NCBI GenBank assembly: GCA_021204635.1
Contig: JAJPZB010000032.1
Coordinates: 1 to 7,854 of the forward strand
Reading direction: 5' to 3'
From: Opitutia bacterium
GTDB taxonomy: Bacteria; Verrucomicrobiota; Verrucomicrobiia; Opitutales; UBA953
DNA length: 7,854 nt
Under the pieces are notes generated by a model. The model did not search any database, had not been told where the DNA came from, and saw nothing but the letters and a program-made list of their open reading frames with translations. A program made the position numbers and the translations under genes. The first letter of the stretch is position 1; every line of letters begins with the position of its first letter. This document shows, one piece after another, positions 5,780 through 7,854 of the stretch.

Positions 5780-6895
5780 ATGGGCAGCACATTCGGAAAA
5801 ATTTTCCAAATTTCCACCTTCGGCGAGAGCCACGGGAAGGGCATCGGCGTCGTCATCGACGGTTGCCCGCCCATGCTCGAAATTTCGCCGGAAGAAATTC
5901 AGCGCGAACTCGCCCGCCGGCGCCCCGGGCAGAGCGAACTCTCCACGCCGCGCAACGAAGCCGATTGCGTCGAAATTCTCTCCGGAGTTTATCGCGGCAA
6001 AACCACGGGGACGCCCATCGCGCTCTTCGTCGCCAACGTCGATCAGCGCCCCGCAGCATATGCAAAAATGCGCGAGCTCTTTCGCCCCTCGCACGCCGAT
6101 TTCGCCTACGCGCAAAAATACGGAATTCGCGACCCCGACGGCGGCGGCAGAGCTTCCGCGCGCGAGACGATTGCCCGCGTAGCTGCGGGCGCGATTGCCA
6201 AGAAAATTCTCGCGCAGGTTTGCGGCTGCGAGTTTTCGTGCTACGTGGAAAGCGTCGAAAAAATCGCGATGCCCGCGAGCGACGAATTTTTCCCGCAGAA
6301 AAAAGTTGACAGCGCGCCAATCCGTTGCCCCGACCCCGCGACTGCGGAGAAAATGTCGGCGCGGGTGCGGGAAGCAAAAGCCGCCGGAGATTCCGTGGGC
6401 GGGACGATTCGCTGCAAGATTCGCGGCGTGCCCGCAGGTCTCGGCGAGCCGGTTTTCGACAGGCTCGAAGCCGATCTCGCGAAAGCAATGCTCTCGATTC
6501 CCGCAACAAAGGGTTTTGAAATCGGCAGCGGATTCTCGGGGACGAAAATGACCGGCTCGCAACACAACGACGCGTTCGTGCTTCGCGACGGCGCCGTGCG
6601 CACCAAGACGAACAATTCCGGCGGCGTGCAGGGCGGGATTTCAAACGGCGAAGAAATAAATTTCCGCGTGGCGTTTAAGCCGACGCCGACGATCGCGCAG
6701 AAGCAACAGACGGTTGACACCGCCGGCAACGCGAGCGAAATCGTCGGGACGGGCAGGCACGACCCGTGCGTGCTCCCGCGCGCCGTGCCGATTGTCGAGG
6801 CAATGGCGGCGCTCGTTCTCGTGGATCATTTGTTGCGGCAACAGGCGACAAACATTTTGAAGCCACCACAAACCCCTGCCGCAAAATCGCGATGA
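5780..6895 (+). CDS. aroC: Chorismate synthase
   Basis: It converts 5-enolpyruvylshikimate 3-phosphate to chorismate using reduced FMN, the last shared step toward aromatic amino acids, folate and menaquinone. The protein is 371 residues. Signatures in order: STFGESHGKGIGVVIDG (12-28), RRPGQSELSTPRNEAD (47-62), SHAD (104-107), GGGRASARETIARVAAGAIA (121-140), NNSGGVQGGISNGE (278-291), and GRHDPCVLPRAVPIVEAM (325-342). The frame is open upstream to GTG 5741, but MGSTFGKIF matches the family start, so ATG 5780 is chosen; no Shine-Dalgarno is present. The last ten residues (KPPQTPAAKSR) form a tail beyond the conserved core, and its PPQT stretch is encoded by a 13-mer repeat copy. The stop overlaps the next start as ATGA. 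Confidence 0.96.
   Translation: MGSTFGKIFQISTFGESHGKGIGVVIDGCPPMLEISPEEIQRELARRRPGQSELSTPRNEADCVEILSGVYRGKTTGTPIALFVANVDQRPAAYAKMRELFRPSHADFAYAQKYGIRDPDGGGRASARETIARVAAGAIAKKILAQVCGCEFSCYVESVEKIAMPASDEFFPQKKVDSAPIRCPDPATAEKMSARVREAKAAGDSVGGTIRCKIRGVPAGLGEPVFDRLEADLAKAMLSIPATKGFEIGSGFSGTKMTGSQHNDAFVLRDGAVRTKTNNSGGVQGGISNGEEINFRVAFKPTPTIAQKQQTVDTAGNASEIVGTGRHDPCVLPRAVPIVEAMAALVLVDHLLRQQATNILKPPQTPAAKSR
6863..6875 (-). repeat. 13-mer repeat variant in the 3' end of aroC
   Basis: CCACCACAAACCC differs from the array unit CCACCAC[C/T]AACCC only at the variable position, where it has A. It encodes Pro-Pro-Gln-Thr in the non-conserved C-terminal tail of chorismate synthase, where an insertion or expansion would be tolerated. 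Confidence 0.55.
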
Positions 6896-7668
6896 GCAAG
6901 GTTTACATTTTTCTCGGCACGGCAGGTTGCGGCCGCCGGCGACTTATCGCGCAACTCATCGAAGAAGGGCTCGCGGCAACAACGACGACGCTCTACATCG
7001 CCGAGCCCGAGCGCGATGCCGAGGCGGAGAAGATTTTCGCAACAATCTCGGGGCTCGATGTCGCGTCGTGGAAATTTGACGACGACAGTGGCAACATTGT
7101 TGCCGCCGCCACAAACTCAGAGAACGTGATCTTGCTCGCAGACGGCGAGGACGACCCCGTCGATCAGATGGAGGCGTTTGCCGCGCTCGTGGAGCGCAGA
7201 CCGGAGTGGAAGGTGGTGAGGGTTGCAACTGTTGTGGACTGCTCCCTCGCGGCAGGTGTGCCCGAGAGCGCGGAGTGGTTTCGCGCGTGCATTCACTTTT
7301 CGGATGTCGTCTTGCTCGCCAACCGCGACAATGCCGGCAATGCGTGGGTGAAAAATTTTCAAGACACCTACAAAAAAGAATGCTTCCCCTGCATTTTCAT
7401 TCTCGTGAAAAAGGGGAAAGTCGATAACCCCGCCCTCGTGCTCGACGACACCCCACGACGCTTGTCGATGATTTTCGACGACCAAGACCCAATCGACGAC
7501 ATCGAGTTCGACGAGGAAAATTTGCCCGAGGAACCGTTCGACCTCGTGAGCCCGCCCGACCCGTATTTCGCGACAACAGACGCCGGGGACCGCAAAATCG
7601 TCCTGCCCAAGACCGGCGACCTCCTCGCGGCGTGGGACAAAATCCGCCCTCACAACAACGCAAAGTGA
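6892..7668 (+). CDS. Degenerate CobW/G3E-like P-loop protein (hypothetical)
   Basis: The 258-residue protein starts at ATG 6892, overlapping the aroC stop by ATGA, so it is probably translated by coupling; longer upstream starts lie wholly inside aroC. Its order of segments follows the CobW/G3E GTPases. A beta-strand and loop VYIFLGTAGCGRRRL (4-18) aligns with the FLGxGKTTL P-loop, but the essential Lys and Ser/Thr are both Arg. NVILLADGEDDP (78-89) aligns with the IxxETSGxADP switch region, with the ETSG motif lost. VATVVDC (111-117) matches the strand TVVDA. SDVVLLANRDN (137-147) matches ADxxVLNKTD, with NKxD changed to NRDN. The metal-binding CxCC motif of CobW proteins is absent. The C-terminal part, about 196-214, is strongly acidic. 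It most likely does not hydrolyse GTP and may act as a binding or regulatory protein; function unknown. Homology is judged by eye. Confidence 0.8.
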   Translation: MSKVYIFLGTAGCGRRRLIAQLIEEGLAATTTTLYIAEPERDAEAEKIFATISGLDVASWKFDDDSGNIVAAATNSENVILLADGEDDPVDQMEAFAALVERRPEWKVVRVATVVDCSLAAGVPESAEWFRACIHFSDVVLLANRDNAGNAWVKNFQDTYKKECFPCIFILVKKGKVDNPALVLDDTPRRLSMIFDDQDPIDDIEFDEENLPEEPFDLVSPPDPYFATTDAGDRKIVLPKTGDLLAAWDKIRPHNNAK

Positions 7669-7674
7669 AGAGCC

Positions 7675-7802
7675 GGGTTGGTGGCGGGGATTTTGGCCAG
7701 TGGTGGGGATTGTGGTAGGAATGGGTTGGTGGTGGAATTTGGCTTAGTGGTGAGAGGGTTGGTGGTGAAACGGGTTGGTGGTGGAGGTCGGGTTAGTGGT
7801 GG
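7675..7802 (+). repeat. Array of eight 13-bp units, G-rich on plus strand
   Basis: The unit is GGGTT[G/A]GTGGTGG. Exact copies: 7723-7735 and 7772-7784 (G variant) and 7790-7802 (A variant). Near copies start at 7675, 7741 and 7756, and weaker ones near 7695 and 7707. Spacing is about 12 to 20 bp with variable A/T-containing spacers. It begins six bases after the stop of the G3E-like gene, so it would form the 3' end of that transcript. It is the inverse of the array at 80-214. Each exact G-variant unit has four GG runs and so could form a two-layer G-quadruplex. Confidence 0.85.
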
Positions 7803-7810
7803 CAACAATC

Positions 7811-7829
7811 TCGCGCATGCAATGCGCGA
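7811..7829. repeat. Perfect hairpin next to the right palindrome
   Basis: TCGCGCAT (7811-7818) and ATGCGCGA (7822-7829) are perfectly complementary around a GCA loop. It directly abuts the 25-nt palindromic repeat. No T-run follows. It may act as a transcript-end structure after the G3E-like gene or belong to the repeat element. Confidence 0.6.
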
Positions 7830-7854
7830 TTCTCCCGCTAAGTTAGCGGGAGGG
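7830..7854. repeat. Palindromic 25-nt repeat, right copy
   Basis: Identical in sequence and orientation to 1-25, with the perfect inverted repeat at 7832-7852. The window ends inside or at the end of this copy, so whether the following hairpin segment is also shared cannot be seen. Confidence 0.85.

Noticed and set aside
275..6895. A menaquinone-related pairing of polyprenyl synthase and chorismate synthase
   Set aside because: Both can feed menaquinone, but they are in separate transcription units and no other quinone gene is present.
1..7854. A composite transposon or genomic island bounded by the repeats
   Set aside because: The enclosed genes are core housekeeping genes, there is no transposase or integrase, and base use is uniform throughout.

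Overview
This window is GC-rich bacterial DNA carrying ordinary chromosomal housekeeping genes, bracketed by an unusual set of short repeats. Protein style (GC-rich codons mixed with many AAA/TTT runs, Lys/Glu/Ala-rich proteins), weak ribosome-binding sites and the gene set resemble Verrucomicrobiota, perhaps Opitutae. That placement is an impression from sequence style, not a computed assignment.

Layout. Positions 1-25 hold a palindromic repeat, followed by a hairpin-rich stretch to about 86 and an eight-unit array of a C-rich 13-mer (80-214). A rightward gene series follows: a long-chain polyprenyl diphosphate synthase (275-1303), a probable 34-residue single-span membrane protein too short for routine gene calling (1331-1435), a class V PLP aminotransferase (1571-2644), cytidylate kinase cmk (2672-3352) and the acyltransferase plsC (3357-4004). 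The last three are tightly spaced and look like one operon. A hairpin that could terminate in both directions (4034-4072) and a G-poor repetitive spacer (4073-4157) separate plsC from the convergent gltX (4212-5588, minus strand). A divergent intergenic region with a candidate promoter leads to aroC (5780-6895). aroC overlaps by ATGA a gene for a degenerate CobW/G3E-type P-loop protein (6892-7668). The window closes with an eight-unit array of the same 13-mer in opposite orientation (7675-7802), a perfect hairpin (7811-7829) and a second copy of the 25-nt palindromic repeat (7830-7854).

Functions. The genes serve isoprenoid chain elongation, amino-acid/glyoxylate metabolism, pyrimidine nucleotide supply, phospholipid synthesis, tRNA charging and the last step of the shikimate pathway. 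They do not form one dedicated system. cmk-plsC adjacency is a familiar bacterial arrangement.

The parts that deserve attention are the repeat architecture (a G-quadruplex-capable 13-mer, GGGTT[G/A]GTGGTGG, in mirrored arrays at both ends and at sites inside coding sequence), the small membrane ORF built partly from one repeat copy, and the P-loop protein that has lost its nucleotide-binding residues.
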